Shown: positions 55,014 through 63,765 of the stretch, in pieces
Position numbering within the stretch: position 1 is the stretch's first letter
Layout: each line of letters starts with the position of its first letter
Assembly: GCF_006874425.1 (NCBI RefSeq)
Contig: NZ_VIJZ01000001.1
Span: forward strand, 496,001 to 560,000
From: Paenibacillus ottowii
GTDB taxonomy: Bacteria > Bacillota > Bacilli > Paenibacillales > Paenibacillaceae
Direction: 5' to 3'
Length of the DNA stretch: 64,000 nt
The notes under the pieces: model-generated
The model's database searches: none
Told to the model about the DNA's origin: nothing
The model's input: only the letters and a program-made list of their open reading frames with translations
Translations under genes and position numbers: made by a program

Positions 55014-55742
55014 TTATTCTTTTGTCTGACTTAATGCTTGTAGACGTGCCTGTACATTTTGATCATAGTAACCACCATGGTAGCAGAGTACCTTATCAAC
55101 ATCCAATACCGTCAGCTTATCGAGGCTTTTCAGCGCCAACGGCATATCTGGCGTAGCCGACTCGGCAGGACCGACCAGCTCACCTTCGACTACGCGCAGT
55201 TCATCTGCTGCCAACAGCAGCTTCTGTGCAGGCACATACAAGCTGATATGTCCGGGCGTGTGACCGGGTGTATGAATAATTTGTATACCCCCACCATAAG
55301 GCAGATGCTCACCGTCCTCAAGAATATGAGCAAAGCGCAAGTCTGGCAGGCGGCGAACCATATCCTCTGCTTGCTGCTTGAGCGCAGCATCCATCAGATT
55401 AATGCGTTCCGGCGTCAGCTTCACAAATGGTCGCTCTCCTGTCATATAAGGAATGTCATCCTTATGGGCCAGTAGGGCAATATTCGGCAGCAAGTCCAAT
55501 AGTGCATGAACATTTCCGATATGATCAATATCCTGATGTGTTAAAATAATTCTTTTCAAACGGCTTATATCCTCACCCACATCGGAAATAGCCTTGCGTA
55601 GTGGCTCCAATTGCCCGAGCATTCCCGTGTCAACCAGTGTAAGTCCATCCTCATCCTTGATCAGTACAGGATAAATGGTCGATTTTCCAAAAAAAGATTC
55701 CATAGGGACTTCCAAAATCAAAATTTGAGTTCCAATATTCAT
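55014..55742 (-). CDS. Metallo-beta-lactamase-fold hydrolase
   Basis: A glyoxalase II-like MBL protein of about 242 residues. The metal-binding motif is ILTHQDIDHIGN (Gln in place of the usual middle His of HxHxDH), followed by HTPGHTPGHISLY, Asp in LLAADELR and His in CYHGGYYD. The Gln substitution would weaken one zinc site. The start is ambiguous: the ATG at 55742 lacks a close ribosome site, while GTG at 55778 follows AGGAGG too closely. The substrate is unknown. Confidence 0.82.
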   Translation of the reverse strand: MNIGTQILILEVPMESFFGKSTIYPVLIKDEDGLTLVDTGMLGQLEPLRKAISDVGEDISRLKRIILTHQDIDHIGNVHALLDLLPNIALLAHKDDIPYMTGERPFVKLTPERINLMDAALKQQAEDMVRRLPDLRFAHILEDGEHLPYGGGIQIIHTPGHTPGHISLYVPAQKLLLAADELRVVEGELVGPAESATPDMPLALKSLDKLTVLDVDKVLCYHGGYYDQNVQARLQALSQTKE

Positions 55743-55949
55743 ATTAAGCTGCTTCAGATTCCCTTGACTCCGAAGCACACCTCCTGTCTCATGTCGTTAT
55801 ATCGGTTAACTAGTGTTGGCGTTTCTTCAAACCCTATTATAAGGCTCTTTGGGACGAATCCGCAAAACAACTCGATATGGCTGTTCGGGCGCTTGTCCTG
55901 TACAATAAATAAATAAATAAATCACCACAATAGGGGGGCAGATACGATA

Positions 55950-56459
55950 ATGAACAAGGACCAATCTTTTTCCATTGAAATTGCATGCAGAGAGGATCTT
56001 CCCGATATTGTGGATATTTATAATTCTACGATTGCAGGACGAATGGTCACGGCAGACCTGGAGCCTGTTACAGTGGAGAGCCGTATTCCCTGGTTTGAGG
56101 CTCATGAGGAAAATCACCGCCCTTTGTGGGTACTCAGACAAAAGGGAACCATTGGCGGATGGGCCAGCCTTCAGTCCTTTTACGGACGTCCAGCTTATAA
56201 CAGCACAGCGGAAATTAGCATCTATGTCCATGAGGATGCTCGTGGAACCGGAACTGGAAGCCGTTTGGTACAGCACTTGCTAGATGAATGCCCTAGATTG
56301 GGAATTACAACGCTGTTGGGTTTTGTGTTTGGTCATAATGAGCCGAGTATTGCGCTGCTGCGGAAGTTTGGCTTTGAGCAGTGGGGGTATTATCCACGTG
56401 TGGCTGTACTGGACAGTATAGAGCGAGATTTGGCTATATTGGGTAAGCGAGTAGGTTAA
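55950..56459 (+). CDS. GNAT acetyltransferase, phosphinothricin N-acetyltransferase-like
   Basis: A 169-residue acetyl-CoA-dependent N-acetyltransferase. The pattern [19 protein letters not shown] and [13 protein letters not shown] is typical of the PAT/YwnH group. The acetyl-CoA loop is [14 protein letters not shown], and [13 protein letters not shown] follows. The natural substrate is likely an amino acid analogue. GGGGGGC lies 13 bases before the ATG. A short AAAT repeat lies upstream. Confidence 0.88.
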   Translation: MNKDQSFSIEIACREDLPDIVDIYNSTIAGRMVTADLEPVTVESRIPWFEAHEENHRPLWVLRQKGTIGGWASLQSFYGRPAYNSTAEISIYVHEDARGTGTGSRLVQHLLDECPRLGITTLLGFVFGHNEPSIALLRKFGFEQWGYYPRVAVLDSIERDLAILGKRVG

Positions 56460-56469
56460 TATTGAGCGT

Positions 56470-56537
56470 AGAAAAAGGCTGTCTCCAACATCGTCTCATA
56501 CACTGTCAGTGTAGCGATTTGGGGCCAGCCTATTTTT
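56470..56537. terminator. Imperfect terminator between the GNAT and ThrE-like genes
   Basis: AAAAAGGCTG and CAGCCTATTTTTA form the base of a long imperfect stem that includes CTCCAACATCG opposite CGATTTGGGG. Both ends are A/T rich, so it may work in both directions. Confidence 0.6.
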
Positions 56538-56991
56538 ACTTGCTATCACTTTGCCTTGGACACCGAGGTTTAAAACGAATGCTGTGAAAAATTTGATTAA
56601 GCACCTCAGACATCACCAAACCAACTGCTATCGCCCCTGCGATCATCAGTGTGTTTATAGCCAGCTCCAGTGCCTGAGGATAATGTTGTTGTACGAATTG
56701 GCGCATGGCATTATAGGCCATTCCTCCTGGCACGAGGGGGATCATGCCTGCCACGCTGAAAATAATCACAGGCATTTTGTACAGTCTGGCAAAACCTTGA
56801 CTGACAATGCCAATAAGGATCGTGGCTAAAAGGCTGGCGGTCACAGGTCCCATGCTATCCGTGGTTGAATAATAGACGAGCCAGCCCAGCATACCGACAA
56901 AACCACATTGCAGCAGCGAGCGTTTGGGGGCATGGAACAGTATACCGAAAGCAGCGGTAGCAATAAAGCTTGTGAATAATTGTGCAAGCAT
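56536..56991 (-). CDS. ThrE-family exporter, small subunit (DUF3815-like)
   Basis: A 151-residue membrane protein with four or five helices, corresponding to the second half of the threonine/serine exporter ThrE. IPLVPGGMAYNAMRQFV is the diagnostic motif. ATG 56991 follows GGAGGAG by 10 bases. The larger open frame upstream overlaps the partner gene and is not used. It works as a two-gene pair with the gene upstream, which ends 20 bases before it. Substrates are inferred from homology. Confidence 0.82.
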   Translation of the reverse strand: MLAQLFTSFIATAAFGILFHAPKRSLLQCGFVGMLGWLVYYSTTDSMGPVTASLLATILIGIVSQGFARLYKMPVIIFSVAGMIPLVPGGMAYNAMRQFVQQHYPQALELAINTLMIAGAIAVGLVMSEVLNQIFHSIRFKPRCPRQSDSK

Positions 56992-57011
56992 AAGCTTGAA
57001 TCTCCTCCAAA

Positions 57012-57767
57012 TTACATATAAGAAATGATAACTGCAACACCAGCCCCAATGGCAAAAGACGTCAGGCAAGCATCTGCGCCTTTGGAGAGCCCTGAGACGA
57101 GGTGCCCGGACATTAAATCCCGAAGGGCATTTGTAATTAATAAGCCCGGTACCAATGGCATGACGGAACCGATGATAATCTTATCCATCATCTGTCCCCA
57201 GCCGACGATCACTAACAGAGCCGCCAGCAAGCCGATTAGAAAAGATGCAGAAAATTCTGAGAAAAACTTAACCTTAACGAGTCTGTGAAAATATTGTAAG
57301 GCTGCAAATCCGATACCGCCGCACAACACAGCTGAGGGGAAATCTCGCCAGATTCCACCAAACATGATCATAAAGCAACCGCTGGCCAGTGCCGCAGCGA
57401 TCAGCTGTACACGATTGGAATAGCGGAGGGGTCCACGTTCAATTTCCGAAAGCTCTTTTACGGCTGCGCTTGGAGACAAGGCGCCTGTGCTGATTTTACG
57501 TGAAATAGAATTGACCTCTGTCACCTTGTGCAAATCTGTGGTTCGCTCTACAATCCGGATGAGCTTGGCAGGTTCCGAATCATTGATGGCAAAAAAAATT
57601 CCAGTTGGCGTTACATAGCTATGGGACTCGGGTATGCCATAGGCCGAAGCAATGCGAGACATCGTGTCTTCAACACGATAGGTTTCGGCTCCATTTTGCA
57701 TCATCAGTTTGCCAGCTAGCAGACAAACCTCAATGATTTCAGGAGTAGGATAGGAATGATTATTCAT
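57012..57767 (-). CDS. ThrE-family exporter, large subunit (DUF1212)
   Basis: A 251-residue protein corresponding to the first half of ThrE. The soluble N-terminal part has AGKLMMQNGAETYRVEDTM and SHSYVTPTGIFFAI, and it is followed by five helices with MPLVPGLLITNALRDLMSG. In Corynebacterium the two parts are one polypeptide; in Firmicutes they are usually split as here. Predicted to export threonine/serine or similar small hydrophilic molecules. AAAGAGAGCG precedes the ATG. Confidence 0.85.
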   Translation of the reverse strand: MNNHSYPTPEIIEVCLLAGKLMMQNGAETYRVEDTMSRIASAYGIPESHSYVTPTGIFFAINDSEPAKLIRIVERTTDLHKVTEVNSISRKISTGALSPSAAVKELSEIERGPLRYSNRVQLIAAALASGCFMIMFGGIWRDFPSAVLCGGIGFAALQYFHRLVKVKFFSEFSASFLIGLLAALLVIVGWGQMMDKIIIGSVMPLVPGLLITNALRDLMSGHLVSGLSKGADACLTSFAIGAGVAVIISYM

Positions 57768-57826
57768 GCTCGCTCTCTTTCATGCGTCCGGGTCGTTGGA
57801 CCCTGTTGTTTTCATTTATTGTAGCA

Positions 57827-57853
57827 CAAAAAGCCGCCTTTTCAGAGGCGGTT
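57827..57853 (-). terminator. Terminator of the 57879-58733 gene
   Basis: On the minus strand AACCGCCT pairs with AAGGCGG-C and is followed by TTTTT. Confidence 0.75.
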
Positions 57854-57878
57854 AGATGGGGCGAATCTAGGGAATTTA

Positions 57879-58733
57879 TCAAGATTCTATCGTATCGGGA
57901 ATAACGGTATAGTAGGACTCTTCTAGGTATGTTGCAGCCTCAGACAAGCCCATCAATTTAAGCTGTCCTGTTACAAAAGCACGAAGAGCTGAATGGGTGA
58001 ACAGATGCTGTGTCTGAGCGTCCCGAATAAAGGCAAGTCTGGCTTCACGCGAACCGCTACGGAACAACTCACGTACAGCTTCACCTTGTTGTTCCCAAAG
58101 GAATGGCTCCGTAACGTTCAAGAAGTTGCTTTCAATAGAAGAGCTGTGCTTTGTCGAAGAAGATGCCTGAATACCCAACCCATTCAATGTAGGAGCAACT
58201 TCATTTTGCTTTCGTTCTGTTCGCAAGCTGTCGATATAGGCAGCCATATCTTGAATGGGGAGAATGCCAAAGCGTTCACGAAAGCATTCGCGTACAAATA
58301 CAGTACGTTCATCTACAGCCTGCGCAGGACGCTGACCAGCATGTCCAGAATAATCAGCTCCACTGGCGTAGTACCGTTTTAATGAACTGTTTTCTGTATA
58401 AACCACGTTTAAAAAATCCTGCAAATGGCGGGCAACCACCCATACCCCCGTCCAATCGACGGGAGAAACGCATACAATCGGAGCCCTTGAAAGGTCCTTT
58501 TCAAGACCAAAATCGGTTAAAAAGCCATAATGTATCCCGTCCACCCCAGCATGTGCAAAAGGAATAACATCAGGCGGTGTAGCCATATATCGCGGAGCGC
58601 GGCCCTGTTCCATAATCAATCCCAAATCAAAACTCAGAGAATGCCGGTTCGCTTCAAGCTCCTGTTCAAACTCTATAAGTGCCTCAATCAAAGGTGTGGC
58701 TGATCCATAGGCTAGGTTAGAACCGGAATCCAT
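57879..58733 (-). CDS. Protein of unknown function, possibly SUKH/SMI1-like
   Basis: A 284-residue soluble protein that I cannot assign. The N-terminal half contains VIPFAHAGVDGIHYGFLTDFG and PIVCVSPVDWTGVWVVARHL, a pattern weakly reminiscent of SMI1/KNR4-like (SUKH) proteins. The second half is helical and includes a Ser-rich linker (ASSSTKHSSSIESN). Some SUKH proteins are immunity proteins to toxins, but no toxin gene lies nearby. AGGGAGG lies 8 bases before the ATG. It is monocistronic with its own terminator. Confidence 0.75.
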   Translation of the reverse strand: MDSGSNLAYGSATPLIEALIEFEQELEANRHSLSFDLGLIMEQGRAPRYMATPPDVIPFAHAGVDGIHYGFLTDFGLEKDLSRAPIVCVSPVDWTGVWVVARHLQDFLNVVYTENSSLKRYYASGADYSGHAGQRPAQAVDERTVFVRECFRERFGILPIQDMAAYIDSLRTERKQNEVAPTLNGLGIQASSSTKHSSSIESNFLNVTEPFLWEQQGEAVRELFRSGSREARLAFIRDAQTQHLFTHSALRAFVTGQLKLMGLSEAATYLEESYYTVIPDTIES

Positions 58734-59093
58734 TGCATATACCTCCCTTTTTCAAGTACATCTGTAAAGCGTTCATCCCTAAAAGGTACGTGATTTTACA
58801 CGAAATGTAAACCTGTATGACGAATATTTTCAAAAATGTGACCTTTTACCCGTGTGTTGTCAAATAAAACGCTTACGTTCAAACCAGGACAAGATACCTA
58901 TGTTAGCGCAGCAGAGAAGTAAAGCGAGCCTGCGAAAATGACAGTTTTTTTAGTGTATGTTATCACCTGTGAAGTGTGAATGCGAGCTACAACTCAGTAA
59001 GGACAGGGTGCATCGTAATAGGTCAACGGGTATAATATCAGGACAAGGTAAAGAGGAGCCTCATCCAAAGAATGAACAGAAAGAAGTGGGCAT
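58734..59093. other. Divergent intergenic region
   Basis: No gene is supported. A TATAAT at 59031-59036 could serve the HAD gene but lacks a good -35. On the minus strand a TTGACA is present near 58863 without a good -10. Confidence 0.4.
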
Positions 59094-59825
59094 ATGAACT
59101 TGCAAAAGAAGGCAGTCTTTTTTGATGTGGATGATACAATGTACGATCATTTGCACCCTACACGTGATGCATTGCGTACAGTATTAGGGTTGAGTGAGCA
59201 TTTTCCTTATGAGGAAGCCTACCACCGTATTCGCTATTACAGCGATTTGCTATCGGCTAAAGGAGGACTATTGGAGGGGAAGGCAGGAGCGAATGAACTG
59301 GATGATATGAGGGAAGGTCGTTTTATTCTGGCATTACAAGAATTTGGGGTAGATCTTACCCGTGAGCAGGCGGTTCAGGTCCAACAAGAATACTTGGATC
59401 GTCAGTACCGAATTGAGTCTTTTGAGGGGGCTACCTCGTTAATCGATGAATTGAGCTCGGCTGGCTATGTGGTTGGTTTGATTACGAACGGTCTTGAAGA
59501 ACACCAGATGAGTAAAATTAAAGCTATGACATTGGAAAATCATGTTGCAGCAGAGCATATTTTTGTGTCTGGGACGGTTGGTTATGCCAAGCCTGATCCG
59601 CGCATTTTCGAAGTAGTAAACGAACGCACAGGAACTTTACCAGAGCATTGCTGCTACATTGGGGATTCCTGGCGCAATGATGTAGCGGGAGCTATCGCTG
59701 CCAATTGGCAGGTAATTTGGTTCAATCACAGGAACGCTACTCCGGAATCTGACGTGGCGGGGGTCTATAAAACAGCGGCTAGCTACGCAGAGTTAAGAAG
59801 GCTGCTCCTGCCGGACGCACATTAG
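59094..59825 (+). CDS. HAD-superfamily hydrolase
   Basis: A 243-residue phosphatase-type HAD with a helical cap. Motif I is FFDVDDTMYD, motif II lies in GLITNGLEEH, the Lys of motif III in GYAKPDPRIF and motif IV in YIGDSWRNDVAGA. The pattern is close to YjjG/YsbA-type nucleotidase-like proteins, but the substrate is open. AAGAAGTGGG lies upstream. The gene appears to be monocistronic. Confidence 0.88.
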   Translation: MNLQKKAVFFDVDDTMYDHLHPTRDALRTVLGLSEHFPYEEAYHRIRYYSDLLSAKGGLLEGKAGANELDDMREGRFILALQEFGVDLTREQAVQVQQEYLDRQYRIESFEGATSLIDELSSAGYVVGLITNGLEEHQMSKIKAMTLENHVAAEHIFVSGTVGYAKPDPRIFEVVNERTGTLPEHCCYIGDSWRNDVAGAIAANWQVIWFNHRNATPESDVAGVYKTAASYAELRRLLLPDAH

Positions 59826-59960
59826 AACGGTATATACCATGTTTTTAAAAAGAATTCAACCTTTTTTGAAGCTATTTCAAAAGCTGGTCCGTAATACTAT
59901 TCATCTGTTATAAATCTAACTTCATTTGAAATTAGTAGAACAGAGAAGGAGGGATCGCAC

Positions 59961-60641
59961 ATGGTAGAACAATGGAGACAGGCAGACGACATCATAAGTC
60001 AAGTAACCGTATATAGTACGGAAGATAATGATCCAGTTACCATTAAAACAGCCACCCCAGGGGTTCGCTGTATTGGCATTGGGACAGATGCGGCCGTATT
60101 TACGCTCGATACGTTGCCAGGCTATGCGTTCAAGGTGTACTCAGACATGGCGATCGAGAAAAAAGATGCAGAGGCCGATGTGTATGAGCGTTTGCGAGGG
60201 TCTGATTTTTTTCCTCATTATTATGGAAAAGGCGATAAGTACATTGTCATTAGTTACGAATCCGGTATTACGTTGCTGGATTGCCTGCTGCAAGGAATTC
60301 CGGTGCCGGAGCAGGTCATTCTGGACGTGGAAGAGGCGAGGGAATTCGTCAGGTCCAAGGGGTTGAATCCTCGTGATATTCATCTCAAGAATGTACTCAT
60401 GCAAGACGGACGCGCCAAGGTATTGGACGTATCTGAATATGTAAAAGAAGGCGATGACAAGCGGTGGGAGCATTTGGTGTGGGCATACCATACGCTGTAT
60501 TCCAGTTTCTCCGAGGTTAAGGTTCCCTCATGGATTTTGGATACGATCAAAAAATGGTATTACAAGCTGGACAACTCCAGCATCAATCTGGAGGAGTTTG
60601 CCCAGCGTGCCAGTCAATTGTTTTCTAGATGGAGATCATAA
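59961..60641 (+). CDS. Atypical protein-kinase-fold protein (YrzF-like)
   Basis: A 226-residue kinase-like protein. The N-lobe has a Gly-rich-like IGIGTDAAVFTL and a possible ATP-binding Lys in AFKVYSD. The catalytic loop is present as RDIHLKNVLM (Asp and Asn in the expected spacing), and the metal-binding Asp lies in VLDVSEY, replacing DFG by DVS. It resembles B. subtilis YrzF-type proteins annotated as Ser/Thr kinases. Activity is plausible, but the altered motif and small C-lobe leave it uncertain. GAAGGAGGGA lies upstream. Confidence 0.75.
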   Translation: MVEQWRQADDIISQVTVYSTEDNDPVTIKTATPGVRCIGIGTDAAVFTLDTLPGYAFKVYSDMAIEKKDAEADVYERLRGSDFFPHYYGKGDKYIVISYESGITLLDCLLQGIPVPEQVILDVEEAREFVRSKGLNPRDIHLKNVLMQDGRAKVLDVSEYVKEGDDKRWEHLVWAYHTLYSSFSEVKVPSWILDTIKKWYYKLDNSSINLEEFAQRASQLFSRWRS

Positions 60642-60683
60642 CCGCTGTGACAGGTAACCGAATACAACTGTATGTTTCAATAC

Positions 60684-60725
60684 AAAAGGATTGCACCCGC
60701 TTTACGGGAGCAATCCTTTTCTTTT
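60684..60725. terminator. Bidirectional terminator
   Basis: AAAAGGATTGC pairs with GCAATCCTTTT around CCCG/CGGG, with CTTTT to the right. It separates the kinase-like gene from the convergent malic enzyme gene. Confidence 0.88.
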
Positions 60726-62142
60726 ATCTGAAATCTCTAGGCACTCTTCTGGCTGTACCGCTCGCAATCGCGGCTTGAATCACCTTTTTACGCACCTGTT
60801 GCACCGCACCTTCGTTAAATACACCCGGGATAATATACAGTTTGTTCAATTCATCGGGACGGATAGTGCCTGCGATGGCTTCTGCGGCCGCCAGCTTCAT
60901 CTCTTCGTTAATTTCACGGGCGCGGCAGTCCAGTGCTGCTCGGAATATGCCAGGGAAGCACAGTACATTGTTAATCTGGTTTGGATAGTCCGAACGCCCA
61001 GTGGCGATGACCCCTGCAATGTCCTCGACGTCCTCCGGGTTAATTTCCGGAACCGGGTTAGCCATGGTGAACAGGACAGGCGCTTCCTTCATACGCTTTA
61101 CATCTTCTCGTTGCAGTATTCCACCTGCCGACAGACCGATAAACACATCCGCGTCTTTTAGAACCTCCGATAGCGTGCCTGACAGCCGTTCAGGGTTGGT
61201 ATGCTGTGCATACCAATTCCACATCGGATGCTCATATGTTTCATCGGCTGTAAGTGCACCGTGTCGGTCAACACCAATGATGTTGACTGCTCCTGCCGAT
61301 AGCAAAATTTTGGTACAGGCCACACCAGCAGCCCCGATACCACAGACAACAATTTTGACATCAGACAGAGATTTGCCGACCACTTTGAGCGCGTTAATCA
61401 GCCCTGCATACAAAACGACAGCTGTGCCGTGCTGATCGTCATGAAAAACAGGGATGTCCAGCTCATCACGTAACCGCTGTTCAATTTCGAAGCAGCGTGG
61501 TGATGAAATATCCTCTAGATTAATACCGCCAAAGGCTGGGGCCAGCTGCTTAATGGCCTTAATGATTTCTTCGGTGTCCTGCGTATCCAGGCAGATCGGG
61601 AAAGCATCGACGGACCCGAGCTGCTTGAACAGCATGGCCTTCCCTTCCATAACTGGCATAGCTGCATACGGACCGATGTTGCCGAGTCCGAGGACAGCGC
61701 TTCCGTCAGACACGACAGCGACGGTGTTGCGCTTAATCGTTAGTCGGAAGGCTTTGTCCTGCTCCTCATGGATGGCCATGCATACGCGCGCCACATCAGG
61801 AGTGTACACTCTGGATAAGTCGTCGCGGTTTTGAATCGGGACCTTGGGCTGCATTTCAATCTTGCCCCCGAGATGTAAGAGGAAGGTGCGATCAGAGATG
61901 GACAGTACCTTTACACCTTGTGCTTTTTTAATCCGGGCGATCATTCGGTCGATTTCTGCTGGATCAGCAATGGTGACTGTAATATCTCTCACAGTGGCCT
62001 TCTCAGAGGTGCGGATGACGTCAATGGCAATGACATCTCCGCCATGTTCGTTTACCAATGTAATCAATTGACCAAACTGGATGTGCTCGGTGGAAATTTC
62101 CAGTCGTAAAATAATATTTTTACCGCCAATACCGCCTTGCAT
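60724..62142 (-). CDS. NAD(P)-dependent malic enzyme with N-terminal ACT domain
   Basis: Oxidative decarboxylation of malate to pyruvate. The 472-residue protein begins with an ACT domain (about 8-85), then the malic N-terminal domain with SRVYTPDVARVC and GSAVLGLGNIGPYAAMPVMEGK, the metal region PVFHDDQHGTAVV, and the NAD-binding VVCGIGAAGVACTKILL. The ACT domain suggests allosteric control by an amino acid or similar ligand. ATG 62142 follows AAAGGAGG; codons upstream of it have no site. Resembles YtsJ/MaeA-type enzymes. Confidence 0.93.
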   Translation of the reverse strand: MQGGIGGKNIILRLEISTEHIQFGQLITLVNEHGGDVIAIDVIRTSEKATVRDITVTIADPAEIDRMIARIKKAQGVKVLSISDRTFLLHLGGKIEMQPKVPIQNRDDLSRVYTPDVARVCMAIHEEQDKAFRLTIKRNTVAVVSDGSAVLGLGNIGPYAAMPVMEGKAMLFKQLGSVDAFPICLDTQDTEEIIKAIKQLAPAFGGINLEDISSPRCFEIEQRLRDELDIPVFHDDQHGTAVVLYAGLINALKVVGKSLSDVKIVVCGIGAAGVACTKILLSAGAVNIIGVDRHGALTADETYEHPMWNWYAQHTNPERLSGTLSEVLKDADVFIGLSAGGILQREDVKRMKEAPVLFTMANPVPEINPEDVEDIAGVIATGRSDYPNQINNVLCFPGIFRAALDCRAREINEEMKLAAAEAIAGTIRPDELNKLYIIPGVFNEGAVQQVRKKVIQAAIASGTARRVPRDFR

Positions 62143-62317
62143 ACAAATTCCTCCTTTGTCTTTCATAACAAAATAGTGAGATCAATTGATTGCGCTTACA
62201 ATTAGGGGCAAGTCTAAAATCTGGATGATAGTTAAAATTAGTGGTTTCTTTCCCTATCATAGTGAACATTCTTCCACTTGTACAGATCAAGCTGAGCAAT
62301 CTCTAAATTTTTGTAGC

Positions 62318-62366
62318 CAAAAAGGACGAGAGCTGGGCTGAATTTCAGTCCAAGCAATCGTCCTTT
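62318..62366 (-). terminator. Terminator after speD
   Basis: On the minus strand AAAGGACGA pairs perfectly with TCGTCCTTT, followed by TT. Confidence 0.75.
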
Positions 62367-62392
62367 GTGCAACATTATGATCCATCTTTTGT

Positions 62393-63199
62393 TTACGTCA
62401 TATTTTTGCCGTAGTAAATTTCGTCCATTTCGATTTTAAGTCGTGCGGATATATTCTGTTGCTCTTGTTCACTCAGACTTTCCTTCGTGTAGCCAAACAG
62501 ATAGTTGTCCAGATCAAATTGTTTTAGCTTGCATTTGGTATGGAAAATATTTTCCTGATACACGTTCACGTCGATCATGTCATACTGATTGCGTACTTCG
62601 TCGGGAATATAGTTTTGAATCGAGGCAATATCATGGTCTATAAAAAGCTTGTGACCATTCGTATCACGTGTAAAGCCGCGTACCCGGTAATCAATCGTCA
62701 TAATGTCCGTGTCAAAAGAATGAGTCAAATAGTGAAGTGCCTTGAGCGGGGAGATTTCCCCACAGGTAGAAACATCAATATCTGCACGAAACGTGCTGAT
62801 TCCTTCGTCTGGATGGTATTCAGGGTAGGTGTGAACCGTAATATGACTTTTATCCAGCTGGATCACGACAGACTCAGGTAAAGGGCCTGGTGATTCTGCA
62901 TACGATTCAGTCGGCACCTCCACAATAGGCCCTTCGGATATAAGTACCGTCACGCTCGCTCCTTGAGGGACATAATCCTGTTGGGCCACGTTGAGCACAT
63001 GGGCGCCGATTATATCAGACACATTTTTCAAAATAGCTGTCAGTCGATCTGAGTTATATTGTTCATCAATATATTCGATATAGGCCTCGCGTTCCTCTTT
63101 CGTTTTGGTGTAGCAAATATCGTACATATTGAAGCTCAATGATTTGGTCAAATTGTTAAATCCGTGCAGGGTAATCCGCTGTTCCGGTGTTATGGTCAT
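62393..63199 (-). CDS. speD: S-adenosylmethionine decarboxylase proenzyme
   Basis: Makes decarboxylated SAM, the aminopropyl donor for spermidine. At 268 residues it is the long class 1a form, as in E. coli, rather than the short Bacillus form. Self-cleavage at Ser118 in [13 protein letters not shown] would create the pyruvoyl cofactor and the two chains. AAGGGGAAA lies upstream of the ATG. No speE is adjacent. Confidence 0.92.
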   Translation of the reverse strand: MTITPEQRITLHGFNNLTKSLSFNMYDICYTKTKEEREAYIEYIDEQYNSDRLTAILKNVSDIIGAHVLNVAQQDYVPQGASVTVLISEGPIVEVPTESYAESPGPLPESVVIQLDKSHITVHTYPEYHPDEGISTFRADIDVSTCGEISPLKALHYLTHSFDTDIMTIDYRVRGFTRDTNGHKLFIDHDIASIQNYIPDEVRNQYDMIDVNVYQENIFHTKCKLKQFDLDNYLFGYTKESLSEQEQQNISARLKIEMDEIYYGKNMT

Positions 63200-63765
63200 A
63201 GGCTATTTCCCCTTATAGTCGCAGTATTCATACGTAATATTCCCAACACGCCTCTTCATATACCGATTCATACAATCCACTCTGTAACGGACAAAATAAA
63301 GACCTGAATATGTATGTCTTACCCGTTTGACATCATTAAAAACAGGCAGCATCACTTGAGATCCTCTTGATTTTACATGTATGGGAATTTAACGTTAATA
63401 TACTTTATTTCTTACTCAGCGTTTTTTTAGTAACAGAGCTTATAATGTGGACTATGTATACAGGAAAGGAACGAAATTGACAGTGGATTCGTAATATAAC
63501 AGAAGATTTAGGTTCGTAATTCCTGAATTTAATGTATCTTATCTTCATAATGTTCAAATCTTAACCGAATATGATTATAGACCCTCAAAAATAGTGATTT
63601 TGTACATTGCGTAAAACGAGAAAAGCAACTTCAGCTACTGATGTGCGTATAATGAAATAAACGTAACAAGCTAAGAATTATGAAGTTAAATGAATTTTTG
63701 ATCGCAAACTCATTTTATAAACCTATCTCATGTTACTGTAAGAAAATGGTGGAAGGAGTATCAAG
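63200..63765. other. AT-rich gene-free region
   Basis: I see no supported gene or RNA. A perfect TATAAT at 63648-63653 precedes the last gene but has no good -35 at 17 bases. No repeat structure stands out. Confidence 0.4.
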
